Positions 25,015 through 34,908 are shown, counted from the first letter of the stretch. The stretch: 64,000 nucleotides of DNA from Atopobium sp. oral taxon 416 (GCF_018128285.1 NZ_CP072380.1:2914001-2978000), one strand, 5' to 3'. A program made the numbers and translations. The notes: generated by a model from the letters alone, not told the origin.

Positions 25015-27564
25015 TTACGAGCGTTTATCCTGAGCAGCAAGCGTGCGCTCACCCTGAGCGTTGAGCACCGCATTCTTGATGAGCTCAATGAGGAGCGGCG
25101 CCACAAACCACAGGAACCAGACGAGTATAAAGAAATTCCCCGTAAGCACCTGTACGATCACCGCCGGGACCACGCCTGCCAGGCCCCAGCCTTTAGCTTC
25201 CCGAACAAGGGCATCCACAAATCCCATCGAGATCAGATTCCCTGCATTCTTTGCCATCGACCGCAACGGCATGTTGTAGACAAAGAAGGTATTGGTGTTG
25301 GGGTTCGTCTTAACTGCATGCTGAGCGATCGCTCTGAAAAGCCACAGGATCGGGCTCTTCCCGTGGTTCAGGTCCCTGACGCACAGGTTTCTGTCCAGCA
25401 CAGGGCTCTCCTTGGGGATCGGATGCCCCAACAGCACCTCAAACGTAGCTCGAGAGACCTGCTGCACGCGTCCGAAATGGTACGGAAGCAGTTTCTCGTC
25501 CCCCTGTATGTGCGGCGCGGCCGTGCCCTTAATCTTCACATTCTTATAGAGATAGAGGTCCGCGCTTGAGGTGCCCACATAGATCCGGTAGACGCCCGAT
25601 TCCGATTCCCAAGCATTCGTTTCAGCATCGAAGTAGCGGAAAGCTGTTTCATTGAGCTTAACGGTTACCCGCTTGGTCTCCTGAGGGTCAAGCGCGACCT
25701 TGACAAACCCTTTGAGTTCCCGCTCCGGCCTGAAGATCCCGGCATCCTCACGCGCGACGTAGATCTGCGCGATCTCCGCTCCCCGGTACGTCCCAGTGTT
25801 AGTGAGGTCAAAGCTGACGTTCGCTTTGGGCAGCCGTTGCGCCTCGTCCACCTGCACCCTGAGGCGGGAATAGGCAAACGTCGTGTAGGAGAGTCCAAAA
25901 CCAAAGGGATAGGCCACCGCTACATGGGCGGTCTCGTAGTAGCGATATCCAACGTAGGGGCCCTCCCGATACTGCGCCTGCACCGTATCGGAGGGGAACC
26001 GATCGGCGAGCGGGGTCTCGGAGAGCTGGTTTGGCCAGGACTCCGCCAATTTGCCGGACGGATTGACCTCACCGGTGATCACCTGCACCACGGCAGAGGC
26101 CCCTGCCTGTCCGCCAAGCCCTTCATAGAGCAGCGATTGGCAGAAGGCTGACCACGGAGTCGTCAGGACTCCGCCCGAAGAGAGGACAATGATCATCGGC
26201 TTGCGCGTTTTCGCCAAGGCCTCGATGAGCTGCGCCTGGTTGTCCGCAAGGTCAAGCGCCGTTCGGTCGAGCCCCTCTGCTTCGGCGGCTTCGGAAAGGC
26301 CGACGTTGAGGAGGATTGCGTCAGCTTTTGCGGCGAGCTGCAGCGCCTTTTGCGCTTTCTCGTCGTTTCTTGTATCGGTACGGTCAAAGCCCGGCTCGTA
26401 GCCGACAAAATCGAGAGCGGAGCCTTTGACAGCGTCGATCAAATTGTCCACCTGTGTCGCATTGACCCGGGAGGAGCCGGAGCCTTGATAGCGGGGGGTG
26501 CCAGCCAAATCACCGATCACGGCTACCTTGGTACCTGCAGCCAGCGGCAAGAGCGGATGCGCCGCGCCTTTCCCAGTGAGCGGCGCCACCTTTTCATTCT
26601 TGAGCAACACGATGCCTGCGGCAGCTGCCCGCTGTGCAAGGGCGTGGTGCGCCTTCTTGTCAAAGGTATGGGGGTGCTGTTTCAGCGCTGCATCAGTTGG
26701 GAGAATGAGGTTGAGGGCGTCTTCCACACACTGGTCGACATCGCTCTCATCGACCTTCCTTTGCTTCACCGCATGGATCAGGGAGCGAGTGGAATCCAGC
26801 CCACCGCCCGGCATCTCAAAGGTAGAGCGGCACTTCACAGCCTTAACATGATCATTTGAGCCACCCCAGTCGCTGACAACTACGCCGGTGTAACCCCACT
26901 CATCTCTCAGAATATCTTTGAGTAGGTGCTTATTTTCGTTCGCGTACTCCCCGTTGATCCGATTGTAGCTCGTCATCACGCATGCCGGATGGGCCTCTTT
27001 GACGATGATCTCAAAGGCAGTGAGATAGAGCTCTCGCAGCGTCCGCTCATCGAGGATGGAGTCAGAAGCTTGGCGGCGGGTTTCCTGACTGTTTGCCGCA
27101 AAGTGTTTGACGCAGGCGCCGATGCCGGTGGACTGCACACCTTGCACGTAGGCGCTCCCCAGTCTTCCTGCAAGATAGGGGTCCTCGGAGAAGTATTCGA
27201 AGTTCCGCCCGCACAGCGGACTGCGCTTGATATTCACACCGGGTCCCAGGATCACATTGACGCCCTGGCTGGCAGCTTCCTCTCCCAAGGCTTTCCCGAT
27301 TTCTTTAAGAAGGTCGGTATCCCAGGTATCCGCAAGGGTCACCGCGCAGGGGAAACAGGTTGCCGGGAGACTTTCGCCGATCCCCAGATGGTTCGCATGA
27401 TCCGCCTGGTGACGCAGGCCGTGGGGACCATCGGAAAACTCCAGCTCGGGGATCCCGAGGGATGCATACGGCCTGGTGCCGAAGGTAGTATACCCGCACA
27501 GCAGGGCACACTTCTGCTCTAAGGTCATCTTTTGAATGATATCTGCGTGTGACACATCAACCAC
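25015..27564 (-). CDS. GH3 beta-glucosidase with C-terminal membrane segments
   Basis: An 849-residue glycoside hydrolase family 3 enzyme in the canonical order. The TIM barrel (residues 1-300) has GPGVNIKRSPLCGRNFEYFS, ACVKHFAANSQETRR and the nucleophile Asp232 in GVVVSDWGG. The sandwich domain has AGIVLLKNE and YPFGFGLSYTTFAYS; a fibronectin-III-like domain follows (NTGTYRGAEIAQIYVA). The extra ~150 C-terminal residues contain hydrophobic segments (about 795-825, VLTGNFFILVWFLWFVAPLL), so the enzyme is probably membrane-tethered although no signal peptide is seen. The start codon is a GTG with a weak site and may be placed later at MTLEQK. Upstream is a lactose/cellobiose-type PTS IIA gene, which suggests beta-glucoside use, possibly on phosphorylated sugars. 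Confidence 0.88.
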   Translation of the reverse strand: MVDVSHADIIQKMTLEQKCALLCGYTTFGTRPYASLGIPELEFSDGPHGLRHQADHANHLGIGESLPATCFPCAVTLADTWDTDLLKEIGKALGEEAASQGVNVILGPGVNIKRSPLCGRNFEYFSEDPYLAGRLGSAYVQGVQSTGIGACVKHFAANSQETRRQASDSILDERTLRELYLTAFEIIVKEAHPACVMTSYNRINGEYANENKHLLKDILRDEWGYTGVVVSDWGGSNDHVKAVKCRSTFEMPGGGLDSTRSLIHAVKQRKVDESDVDQCVEDALNLILPTDAALKQHPHTFDKKAHHALAQRAAAAGIVLLKNEKVAPLTGKGAAHPLLPLAAGTKVAVIGDLAGTPRYQGSGSSRVNATQVDNLIDAVKGSALDFVGYEPGFDRTDTRNDEKAQKALQLAAKADAILLNVGLSEAAEAEGLDRTALDLADNQAQLIEALAKTRKPMIIVLSSGGVLTTPWSAFCQSLLYEGLGGQAGASAVVQVITGEVNPSGKLAESWPNQLSETPLADRFPSDTVQAQYREGPYVGYRYYETAHVAVAYPFGFGLSYTTFAYSRLRVQVDEAQRLPKANVSFDLTNTGTYRGAEIAQIYVAREDAGIFRPERELKGFVKVALDPQETKRVTVKLNETAFRYFDAETNAWESESGVYRIYVGTSSADLYLYKNVKIKGTAAPHIQGDEKLLPYHFGRVQQVSRATFEVLLGHPIPKESPVLDRNLCVRDLNHGKSPILWLFRAIAQHAVKTNPNTNTFFVYNMPLRSMAKNAGNLISMGFVDALVREAKGWGLAGVVPAVIVQVLTGNFFILVWFLWFVAPLLIELIKNAVLNAQGERTLAAQDKRS

Positions 27565-27668
27565 TTCATCGCAATCGCGTATCGATCTGCTCTCTCAGTT
27601 TTTAGTGTGCCACAAGTATCGCACTCTGCCGCATTACAGCACGCGAACACATGAGCTCTGAAGAATAC

Positions 27669-28022
27669 CTAGACTTCCATCTGCTGGAGCCGCCTGTAGA
27701 CGTCGATGAATTTGTCAGCCAGCGTGCGAACGGTCTCAGTATCGCTTAACTGGTCCTCCGCGTGGATAAGGAGCAGGTTGATCGGAATATTCTGGCCCTT
27801 GGCATTGTGGGCAAGCAGCTGCAAGTGTGCGTTTCTCCCCTTGATAAAGGCCTCATCGCCCTCTTTGACCAGCTGCTGTGCCTCATCGAAATGGTAATCC
27901 TGAGCCTTGGAGATCGAATCGATGTAGAGTGACTTCGCCGTACCCACGCTCGAGATGATCTGATAGCACAGCTCTGTAACTTCCTGTTCAGTCAGCGGTT
28001 TGTCACCTAATTGGCCTGCCAT
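27669..28022 (-). CDS. PTS lactose/cellobiose-type IIA component
   Basis: A 117-residue all-helical phosphocarrier of the PTS Lac family. The phosphorylated His is predicted to be His87 in NLLLIHAEDQLSD, aligned with His78 of LacF-type IIA. Other family features are the N-terminal CYQIISSVGTAKSLYI and AQQLVKEGDEAF. AAAGGAG lies six bases before the ATG. No IIB or IIC of this family lies nearby, so the permease must be elsewhere. It sits between dedA (22-bp gap) and the GH3 gene, all on the minus strand. Confidence 0.9.
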   Translation of the reverse strand: MAGQLGDKPLTEQEVTELCYQIISSVGTAKSLYIDSISKAQDYHFDEAQQLVKEGDEAFIKGRNAHLQLLAHNAKGQNIPINLLLIHAEDQLSDTETVRTLADKFIDVYRRLQQMEV

Positions 28023-28043
28023 GTTTCGCTCCTTTGTGCATTG

Positions 28044-28700
28044 CTATTCCTCAGAGGGTTCTCTCTTTTTGAATTTGGCTCTGAGAGCCCCCACCACTGC
28101 GGGGATCACGCTGACTAAGATGATACCGACTATAACAAGCTCAAAGTGCTCCTGCACGGCCGGGATTCCGCCAAAGAAATACCCAAGGAGCGTGAAGAGC
28201 GTCGACCAACAGATACCACCCAGGACATTGAAGGGCACAAAGTGCTTCCAGTGCATGCCACCCATACCCGCGAGGAACGGGACGAAGGTACGGATGAAAG
28301 GGAAGAACCGGCCAAGGAAGATCGCGAGACGGCCCCACTTATCCAGGAAAGCTTCAGTTTTCTCCACCCGCTCCGGCGTCATCGCCTTCACTTTCCCGGA
28401 CTGGACAATGCACCTTCCGAAGAAGTGACCGATCATAAAGTTACATTGATCGCCGAGGATTGCGGCGGCCCAGGCGATCGTCAAAAGCAGGTAGAGGTTG
28501 AATCCTCCGCTGTGGGCAAAAAATCCTGCCGCAAAGAGCAGCGAGTCGCCCGGCAAAAAGGGAAAGAAGACGACACCGGTCTCTATGAAGACGATCAGGA
28601 AGATGAAACCATAGGCGTACAGGGGACCGGCGACGATCCACCCCGCAATGGCAGCACGTGGGTCGTGCAATAGATTGGTGATAGCATCAAAAAAGGACAC
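28044..28700 (-). CDS. DedA-family membrane protein
   Basis: DedA proteins are polytopic membrane proteins that move undecaprenyl phosphate or phospholipids across the membrane. The ~218-residue product shows IETGVVFFPFLPGDSLLFAA, the conserved FFGRCIV turn and the second repeat LGRFFPFIRTFVPFLAGMG followed by NVLGGICWS. The GTG start at 28700 is chosen because AGGAG lies seven bases upstream; another GTG 15 bases earlier overlaps that site. It probably begins the operon dedA, PTS IIA, GH3, gtrA-like. Confidence 0.88.
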   Translation of the reverse strand: MSFFDAITNLLHDPRAAIAGWIVAGPLYAYGFIFLIVFIETGVVFFPFLPGDSLLFAAGFFAHSGGFNLYLLLTIAWAAAILGDQCNFMIGHFFGRCIVQSGKVKAMTPERVEKTEAFLDKWGRLAIFLGRFFPFIRTFVPFLAGMGGMHWKHFVPFNVLGGICWSTLFTLLGYFFGGIPAVQEHFELVIVGIILVSVIPAVVGALRAKFKKREPSEE

Positions 28701-28742
28701 AGGCCGACTCCTCACGGTCGTCTTTGGTAGGCTCTCTACATC

Positions 28743-28782
28743 AAGAGTGCCTCCAAGACCTGAAAGATCCTGAAGGCACTCA
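28743..28782 (-). other. Long hairpin between SRP RNA and dedA
   Basis: AGTGCCT and AGGCACT flank a nearly self-complementary interior, giving about 15 pairs with G-U matches and a short loop. There is no clear T-run. It may end the SRP transcript or attenuate dedA. Confidence 0.4.
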
Positions 28783-28794
28783 AAAGTATGCTCA

Positions 28795-28881
28795 ATGGGA
28801 ACGGACGCCCGCCCGAGGCTCCTTATGGCTGCTGCCTCCCGGCCCTGACCAGGTTCGGAACAGTACGTCGTCCGAACCCAT
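28795..28881 (-). ncRNA. ffs: Signal recognition particle RNA (small bacterial type)
   Basis: The minus strand carries the universally conserved SRP apex: GGTCAGGGCCGGGAGGCAGC followed by AGCC, where the asymmetric loop and GGAA-type tetraloop (here GGAG) bind Ffh. The outer helix pairs ATGGG/GACG at the 5' side with CGTC/CCCAT at the 3' side. Ends are approximate. Confidence 0.85.
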
Positions 28882-29000
28882 CGAACATACTGCTATATCA
28901 GTATAGGTGAAATAAATATTTTTCGACAGCCTCAATGACGTTCTTTCAGCATACTCACACGAAACCCTTAATTTCCCAATCGTTCGGGCCTATCTCTAGC

Positions 29001-29042
29001 AAAAAAGGGGATCTAAAGCCCTCAGCCTTTGGATCCCCTTTA
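29001..29042 (-). terminator. Intrinsic terminator after pgi
   Basis: AAAGGGGATC pairs with GATCCCCTTT around an 18-base loop and runs into a T-tract on the minus strand, seven bases beyond the stop codon. Confidence 0.9.
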
Positions 29043-29048
29043 GAACAA

Positions 29049-30725
29049 CTAGTGGCGATGCGCACGATAGAACCTGATGAGCGCCTGCGTTGAAGCATCC
29101 TGTTCAGCGAGTGCCTTGTCATCATGGAAGGCAGGCGTGATCTGCTTGGCAAGCTGTTTACCAAGCTCAACGCCCCACTGGTCGAAGGAGTCGATGCCCC
29201 AGATGCTGCCCTCGACGAAGACGATGTGCTCATAGAGTGCAATGAGCTCGCCTAAGGTCTTCGGCGTCAGGTCCGTACCGAAGATGGAGGTCGTCGGACG
29301 GTTGCCAGCGAAGCAGCGGGCCGGGACCATCCACTCGGCGGTTCCCTCTCTGCGGACCTCGTCAGCGGTCTTCCCGAAGGCCAACGCCTTTGTCTGCGCC
29401 AAGAAGTTGCCTAGGAAGAGCTCGTGAATATCCTGATCCCCATCCTTCGTCGGGTTCTTCGTATTCACGAAGGCGATGAAGTCAGCCGGAATCAGGTGCG
29501 TACCCTGATGGATCAGCTGATAGAAGGCATGCTGTCCGTTGGTGCCTGCCTCGCCCCAGAAGATCTCGCCGGTCTTAGTGGTAACCGGGGTACCATCCCA
29601 ACGCGTGCTCTTGCCGTTGGACTCCATGGTCAGCTGCTGCAGGTAGGCCGGGAAGCGGTGGAGGTACTGGTTGTACGGCAAGATCGCGTGGCTCTCAGCG
29701 CCGAAGAAGTTGTTGTACCAGACATTGATGAGGCCCATCAACATGACCGCGTTCTCTTCAATCGGCGTATTCACAAAGTAGGTATCCATTGTGTGGAAGC
29801 CGTCGAGGAAGTCCTCAAATATCTTGGGGCCAAAGGCGATGATCAGCGAGAGACCGACCGCGGAGTCAACGGAGTAACGGCCGCCGACCCAACTCCAGAA
29901 GCCGAAGGCATTATTCGGGTCGATACCAAAGTCTGCCACTGCCTTGAGGTTCGTGGAGACTGCCACAAAGTGATGCTTGGTGGCATCCGCATCGGAGCCG
30001 GTGTATCCCTGAGCCTTCAAGCCCTTAAGCAGCCAGGTCCTGACCTCACGTGCATTGGTCATGGTCTCCAGCGTCGTAAAGGTCTTGGAGACGATGATGA
30101 CGAGGGTCGTCTCGGGATCAAGGCCTTTGAGCTTCTCTGCAGCGTCATTCGGATCGATGTTAGAGATATAGTGCACCGCAATGCCGGCATTCGCATAGGG
30201 CTTTAGCGCTTCGTAGACCATGACCGGACCCAAGTCGGAGCCGCCGATACCGATGCTCACAACATCGGTAATCTTCTTGCCGGTGACGCCCTGCCACTTG
30301 CCTAAACGTACATCATTGGCAAAGGCATACATCCTGTCAAGTACCTCGTGGACATCTTTCACGACATCCTGGCCGTCAACAATAAGTTCGCCCTCATCAG
30401 AGACCGGACGGCGCAGTGCAGTGTGCAGGACGGCACGATCCTCAGTAGTATTCAGATGTACACCGGAGAACATCTGTGCCCTGCGGCCCTCGACGTGCAT
30501 TGCCTTCGCAAGCGCAACCAGATCCTGGATGATTTGGTCAGTTACCAGGTTCTTTGAAAGATCGATATGAAAATCCGCCACATCAAAGCTCAGCTTGTTG
30601 ACGCGGTCCGGATCCTCCTTGAACCATTTCTTCAGAGAGATACCCTGCTTCTGCAGGTCCTCATAGTCTTGCTTGAGCTTTTTCCATTCGCGTGTTTGCG
30701 TCACATTGATCGGTTCTGCAATCAT
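29049..30725 (-). CDS. pgi: Glucose-6-phosphate isomerase
   Basis: Pgi interconverts glucose-6-phosphate and fructose-6-phosphate in glycolysis. The ~558-residue protein has both family signatures: [20 protein letters not shown] and [16 protein letters not shown]. Active-site elements include [25 protein letters not shown] and the glutamate region in [16 protein letters not shown]. The start at 30725 ([10 protein letters not shown]) has AGGAGGG eight bases upstream. It is a single gene with its own terminator and is the glycolytic entry point for glucose released by the GH3 enzymes. Confidence 0.96.
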   Translation of the reverse strand: MIAEPINVTQTREWKKLKQDYEDLQKQGISLKKWFKEDPDRVNKLSFDVADFHIDLSKNLVTDQIIQDLVALAKAMHVEGRRAQMFSGVHLNTTEDRAVLHTALRRPVSDEGELIVDGQDVVKDVHEVLDRMYAFANDVRLGKWQGVTGKKITDVVSIGIGGSDLGPVMVYEALKPYANAGIAVHYISNIDPNDAAEKLKGLDPETTLVIIVSKTFTTLETMTNAREVRTWLLKGLKAQGYTGSDADATKHHFVAVSTNLKAVADFGIDPNNAFGFWSWVGGRYSVDSAVGLSLIIAFGPKIFEDFLDGFHTMDTYFVNTPIEENAVMLMGLINVWYNNFFGAESHAILPYNQYLHRFPAYLQQLTMESNGKSTRWDGTPVTTKTGEIFWGEAGTNGQHAFYQLIHQGTHLIPADFIAFVNTKNPTKDGDQDIHELFLGNFLAQTKALAFGKTADEVRREGTAEWMVPARCFAGNRPTTSIFGTDLTPKTLGELIALYEHIVFVEGSIWGIDSFDQWGVELGKQLAKQITPAFHDDKALAEQDASTQALIRFYRAHRH

Positions 30726-30837
30726 AGTTACAATGCCCTCCTTAGATCGTTCCACTCAAGAACTTCTTACTTCCAAGATTAATGCTAGTCAGGCCCTCAA
30801 TCAGGGGAAACTTACAAATATTGTGCTAACGACAGCA

Positions 30838-31392
30838 TCAATAGGGCGCTACCTCAGGCGGTAACTCCTTTAAGCGCGCCCACATAATCTGTTTTTCGTG
30901 TGCATCGTTGAGCGAAGCCTCAAATCCTCCAAGATTCATCACCCGCATACCACAGATGTAGGCGATCGCCCCCGGTTGGAGCATCGCGCAGGAGAAATCA
31001 TCAAGGGCGGAAAGCTCCTCTGCATAGGCCTCCCTCATCACTGCGGCGGCGGTGTCATCCACGATAATGACCGTCTGAGGGTCAAGCGCCGCGATCGTCT
31101 GACGCAACAGTGTCGGATCAAGACTTTCGCCCTGCGTATTCCAACTTGCGACACCACACCAACCCGCCGGATCATATCCCAACGCACGCAGTGAAGCCTG
31201 CAGTGCTTTTCCATCTGGCCCGGTAAATAGGGTCTTTCCGTTCCCGTCCTGCGGTCCGGGATCACCTTTGAGAAAGAGCACTGTGGAAAAGGCATTGCCA
31301 CAGAGTATGACGCCCTGATTGACTAAAGCATCCACTTCAGCCTGTTGTTTTTCAGCATATATTCGCTTACGGTCTACCCGTGTCTGCACCAT
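30838..31392 (-). CDS. Uracil-DNA glycosylase superfamily protein
   Basis: The ~185-residue protein resembles the actinobacterial small uracil-DNA glycosylase-like group that removes uracil in base-excision repair. The N-terminal motif is CGNAFSTVLFLKGDPGPQDG, then GPDGKALQASLRALGYDPAG. The DPQTVIIVDDTAAAV strand and VMNLGGFEASLNDAHEKQIM complete the fold. The classic GQDPY loop is replaced by GDPGPQDG. The start is uncertain; ATG at 31392 or an upstream GTG at 31404. Confidence 0.72.
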   Translation of the reverse strand: MVQTRVDRKRIYAEKQQAEVDALVNQGVILCGNAFSTVLFLKGDPGPQDGNGKTLFTGPDGKALQASLRALGYDPAGWCGVASWNTQGESLDPTLLRQTIAALDPQTVIIVDDTAAAVMREAYAEELSALDDFSCAMLQPGAIAYICGMRVMNLGGFEASLNDAHEKQIMWARLKELPPEVAPY

Positions 31393-31617
31393 GATTACCA
31401 CCACAACACGTTGTCTTTATCTATATAAGTAAAGCTTACCCCAAATAGGTATCCCTCAAAGCGATGAGGCCAGGACAACATCGTGGATCATCAGTCTATT
31501 GAAGAAGAGCAGAGGGTGGAATTACTCGACTGGATGAGCCCTTTGGAAGACCGCCAGTCACTGGGTTGGAGTAGTTACCATATACTGGACACCAGGATAA
31601 GGGTGAAAGGTGTTAGA

Positions 31618-31779
31618 TATGCCCCAAAGAAGAGAGCGCTACGACAAGCAGTTTAAGATCTCTGCTGTAGAGGTAGTACTCAGTGATGGGAAGCACGTGA
31701 AGAAGCTCTCAGGAGAATTGGGTGTCAAGGATTCAACACTGAGGCGTTGGGACAATGGGATAAAACTCAACCTAACAGT
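31618..31779 (+). pseudogene. IS3-family OrfA fragment
   Basis: About 52 codons from an ATG read MPQRRERYDKQFKISAVEVV and KKLSGELGVKDSTLRRW, the N-terminal helix-turn-helix of IS3 OrfA. The reading stops at the CTAG target of the IS5 insertion (31780). The OrfB part is not found on the far side. Confidence 0.7.
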
Positions 31780-32242
31780 CTAGGGAAACGATGATTAATT
31801 CGGCTCGATGAGGCCAGTGGGGCCACACACTGTATGACATCGGCTCAAAATGTCTCGAACCACGCAGTGCCCATACCCACATAGATGCCTATCTGTCTTC
31901 TGGATATGGTATAGCTACATCCACACATTCCAGCATATCCAGAAGGCAGATATGGACAGCCAGATGAGCTTTCAAGACCTTAAATCCTAAGATCTGAGGA
32001 GAAAGACCAGGCGAGAGGCACACCTGGAGCGGATGGATACAATCGTTGTGTGGGATAGCTGGATTGCATGGGTAGATACCAGCTACCGCTGACAGGCTCT
32101 TGTCAGGCATGTGCGCGCTGCAAAGACAAAGCTTTAGATAATATGAAGTGACCTCACATTAGTAGCAACGTGGATTTGCCGCTATACGATAGGTGTTTAA
32201 CATAAAGTAAGCTGGTTTACCACATACAAAAGGAGATCACTA

Positions 32243-33377
32243 ATGAATAGAGTACTCAAAATCGCAATGGATGTCCATAGTTCGAATTACACTTTGTGTG
32301 CAATGGAGCCTGTGGTTGGGGCAAAGGACAGGGTCTTCGCCAACATCCAGGTACCCCCTGATTATAAAAACGTTCTCCAATTTATTGAGAACCTTAAAAA
32401 GAAACTTGGCCTTACCGATACTTATTCTGTTGAATGCGGCTACGAAGCCGGATGTCTTGGATACTCCTTATACCATCAGCTAACGAACGCCGGTGTAAAA
32501 TGCGTCATTCTTGCGCCGAGCACAATGCTAGCCCCTCAGGGCAAGCGGGTGAAGACGGATGCACGTGATGCCAACATGATCGCTCAGTGTCTTTGCTATG
32601 GCGGATATCTTGCGGTTCATGTTCCCACCGATAAGGATGACTCTGTAAAAGAATATCTTCGTATGAGGGATGACCACAAACTGGCACTCAAGAAGATCAA
32701 ACAGCAGATCAATGCTTTCTGCCTGCGTCATGGCTTTTTCTATGATGGCAACAAATGGACAATCAAGCACTGGAACTGGCTGAAGACACTTGGAGCTGGA
32801 TGATCTGCTGCGCGAGACCCTCGACGAGTATCTGGCATCCTATAAGGAACACTCATCAAAGATCGAACGCTTCGACAAACGGATCGAGGAACTTGCTGGC
32901 GATGATGATTACAAGGAAAGTGTCAAAAAGCTTGGCTGTCTTCTCGGTATAAAGACTCATACGGCACCTTCACTGATTGTAGAAACCGGCGATTTCAGTC
33001 GTTTTGCCAAAGGCAATACCTATGCTGCATTCCTCGAGCTTGCGCCGGGAGAATCTTCCAGTGGAACAAAGATCCAACGTAGCGGAATTTCAAAAGCTGG
33101 CAACAGTCATCTTCGTACGCTTCTCATTGAAGGGGCAAAAGGAATCTGCAAGGGACAGATCAGACATAAATCCAAGGAACTGCGCTGCAGGCAGGACGGA
33201 AATACAGCTGATGTCATTGCATATGCTGACAGAGCAAACACAAGACTTCGAAGCAAGTATTACCGGATGATCCGCCATGGGAAAAAAAGAAATGTAGCGG
33301 TTGCTGCAGTTGCCAGGGAACTTGCCTGCTTTATATGGGCAATGATGACAGGCACTATCGCTTTCAGAGAAGCCTAA
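32243..33377 (+). pseudogene. IS1111-type transposase with one frameshift
   Basis: The DEDD domain starts KIAMDVHSSNYTLCAMEP (Asp10), continues with VECGYEAGCLGYSLYHQL and KTDARDANMIAQCLCYGG. The C-terminal domain has LGCLLGIKTHTAPSLIVETG and GESSSGTKIQRSGISKAGNS, where a serine is proposed as nucleophile in this family. The first frame ends at 32803 and the second opens at 32790; one base indel near 32790 would restore a ~378-residue protein. AAAGGAG precedes the ATG. A programmed frameshift is possible but no slippery heptamer is seen. Confidence 0.88.
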
Positions 33378-33543
33378 AAGAAGGCAGCATGAGTAACATC
33401 TGGTCCATTTGTCTGTCAAGGGTGCTACGCACCGCTTACGCGGCAAGTCCTGTGACAGCCATCTGTCTATGATGTCTATGGGCAGCCAAGGCATAAATCC
33501 ACAGGAATCTGCGGATTTATGCAGTAATAGACAAAGTAAATAC

Positions 33544-33748
33544 CTGACAGCATCTGGAAGGAGCTGTGATCACTGTAAGGTTTAAGCCATCCGCGTCCAT
33601 CCTATGTTGGCACTGGAAACAGTAATCCACGCTTTTAGATCGCAGGGCTCACGGCAAAACCATTAGCCTGTTGGTAGCCAATCCACGTATAACAGAGTGG
33701 CCACATGCCGGGAACTGTTAAATCAGAGCTCTTTCCAGATGCTGTCAG
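33544..33748 (+). ncRNA. IS1111 right-end RNA, bridge/seek-RNA candidate
   Basis: The non-coding right end contains a 16-base inverted repeat: CTGACAGCATCTGGAA at 33544-33559 and its complement at 33733-33748, extended by GAGCT/AGCTC just inside. Together they would close a ~205-nt RNA. A separate perfect hairpin lies at 33491-33522 (GCATAAATCC with GGATTTATGC). IS1111-group elements encode their guide RNA downstream of the transposase, which fits. Function is inferred from position and fold. Confidence 0.45.
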
Positions 33749-34871
33749 AGAAACACAAATGTGGCTAGCCAGGGGGGGAAATTTCCTGAAATTGCCTCTT
33801 GACAACGGTCACTTCATAACAGGATGTAGCCTGCTTTAGGTCATGTTTGCTCTCTTAAGACGAGGAAACCTAAGGATGCTATCCTGGATTGTCGGTCCTG
33901 GTAGCGCTTCTGTGCACGTAGACCTCATGCAAGCGCAGGTACCAGATGCGACGACACTTGCGAAATTCCGCCATAGCCTTAAAGCGAGAGGAGTTCGGTA
34001 AAGCTTGTGCTTCACGCCTGGACTTAAAAGCTAGAGGCAGGGATCACGGCGCGGGGTGGCTCCATGGTGGATGCGACCTTCACCTGGGCCCTAAAGCTTA
34101 ACGAAGAACAAGGACCATGCGCGCGACCCTTAAAGCGCACCAGTCCAAGAAAGGGGGGGAGCCTGGCGTATCGGATACAAGGCGCATATTGGCGTGGATG
34201 CCGGTAGCTGCCTTGTGCATGGTGTGGAGACGATCGCTTAGAATGTATCTGACATATCCTGTGGCACATGCACTCGTAAGGGAGTATGACAGGTTCTGCT
34301 GCGCAGACTTTAGGCTATATAGGTATAGCGAAGCGCCCTTAAGGACGCATAAAGACCCACACCTCTCATCTATGCGCTAAAGCGTTGCTAAGGAAGCCTT
34401 CGACCATAGAAGGTCTTACCTGTGCACTCTTCTCCGAAAAGGACATCGAGTCCAGGAAGGCATCCATCCGCTCAAAGGCAGAAGCACCCTTCCCTATCGT
34501 GAAGCGGCGCTTCTACCCCTTAAGGAAGCGCTACAGGGGGATAGAGAAGACCTCCTGTATGCTCAAGTCTGCTTCGCCCTTGCAAACCTTGCCATGTGCA
34601 TCTTTTGCCGGCAGGCTGCACCTCCCGGCTCCCAGAGTCGCTTGATCCGTCTTGGAGCCTTCTTGCGGTGCATGGGGCAGGACAAATGTAAGGATAGCGG
34701 CTCCTGCACGTGCTGGATGAGCATTCTTCCCTGCCTTTCCCGCATACCGACCGCGAAAAGTCGTGTGGTCGGTCCCCTCTGGTACGTCATGGGGTATTAA
34801 TCATCGTTTCCTTAGACACAACCTTTTGAATATCTAGGTAGATGTCGGCCTGTTCCACATGCTGCCTCTGC

Positions 34872-34908
34872 AAAGAAAAGCCCATTTACGTGGGCTTTTC
34901 TTTTTTAT
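34872..34908 (+). terminator. Strong bidirectional intrinsic terminator
   Basis: AAAGAAAAGCCCA pairs with TGGGCTTTTCTTT around a five-base loop, with T-runs on both sides. No intact gene lies directly upstream on either strand, so it is probably left over from a gene lost to IS invasion. Confidence 0.8.

Larger units (their letters stand above)
32140..33820 (+). mobile_element. IS1111-group IS110 element inside IS5
   Basis: The element is bounded by subterminal inverted repeats ATGAAGTGACC (32144-32154) and GGTCACTTCAT (33807-33817), the hallmark of the IS1111 group. Comparison with the uninterrupted IS5 copy at 63.08 kb places the junctions near 32140 and 33820. It is lower in GC than its host sequence, so it arrived from a different background. 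It contains a frameshifted transposase and a ~430-bp non-coding right end. Confidence 0.8.
31784..34811 (+). mobile_element. IS5-family element split by an IS1111-type insertion
   Basis: The left terminal repeat GGAAACGATGATTAAT (31784-31799) is preceded by CTAG and the right repeat ATTAATCATCGTTTCC (34796-34811) is followed by TTAG, consistent with a YTAR target duplication. The transposase begins near 31995 (LRRKTRREAHLERMDA), is cut near 32140, and resumes near 33821 (MFALLRRGNLRMLSWIVGPG, then QVPDATTLAKFR). DDE pieces (the counterparts of GGPIVDVTFTW in the 63-kb copy, and HQSKKGGEPGVSDTRR) lie in several frames up to about 34350. The element is doubly dead: decayed coding and an internal insertion. 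Confidence 0.8.

Noticed and set aside
29049-29250. Small plus- and minus-strand frames overlapping pgi, metA, EF-G-like and GH3 genes
   Set aside because: They are out-of-frame shadows of GC-rich genes, without ribosome sites or family motifs.
32780-32810. Programmed frameshift in the IS1111 transposase
   Set aside because: No slippery heptamer or stimulatory structure is evident at the overlap, and IS1111 transposases are normally made from a single frame. A simple indel is more likely.
33491-33522. CRISPR or toxin-antitoxin locus within the IS-rich regions
   Set aside because: No regularly spaced repeats with unique spacers, no cas genes and no toxin or antitoxin family motifs were found; the repeats seen are IS ends and hairpins.
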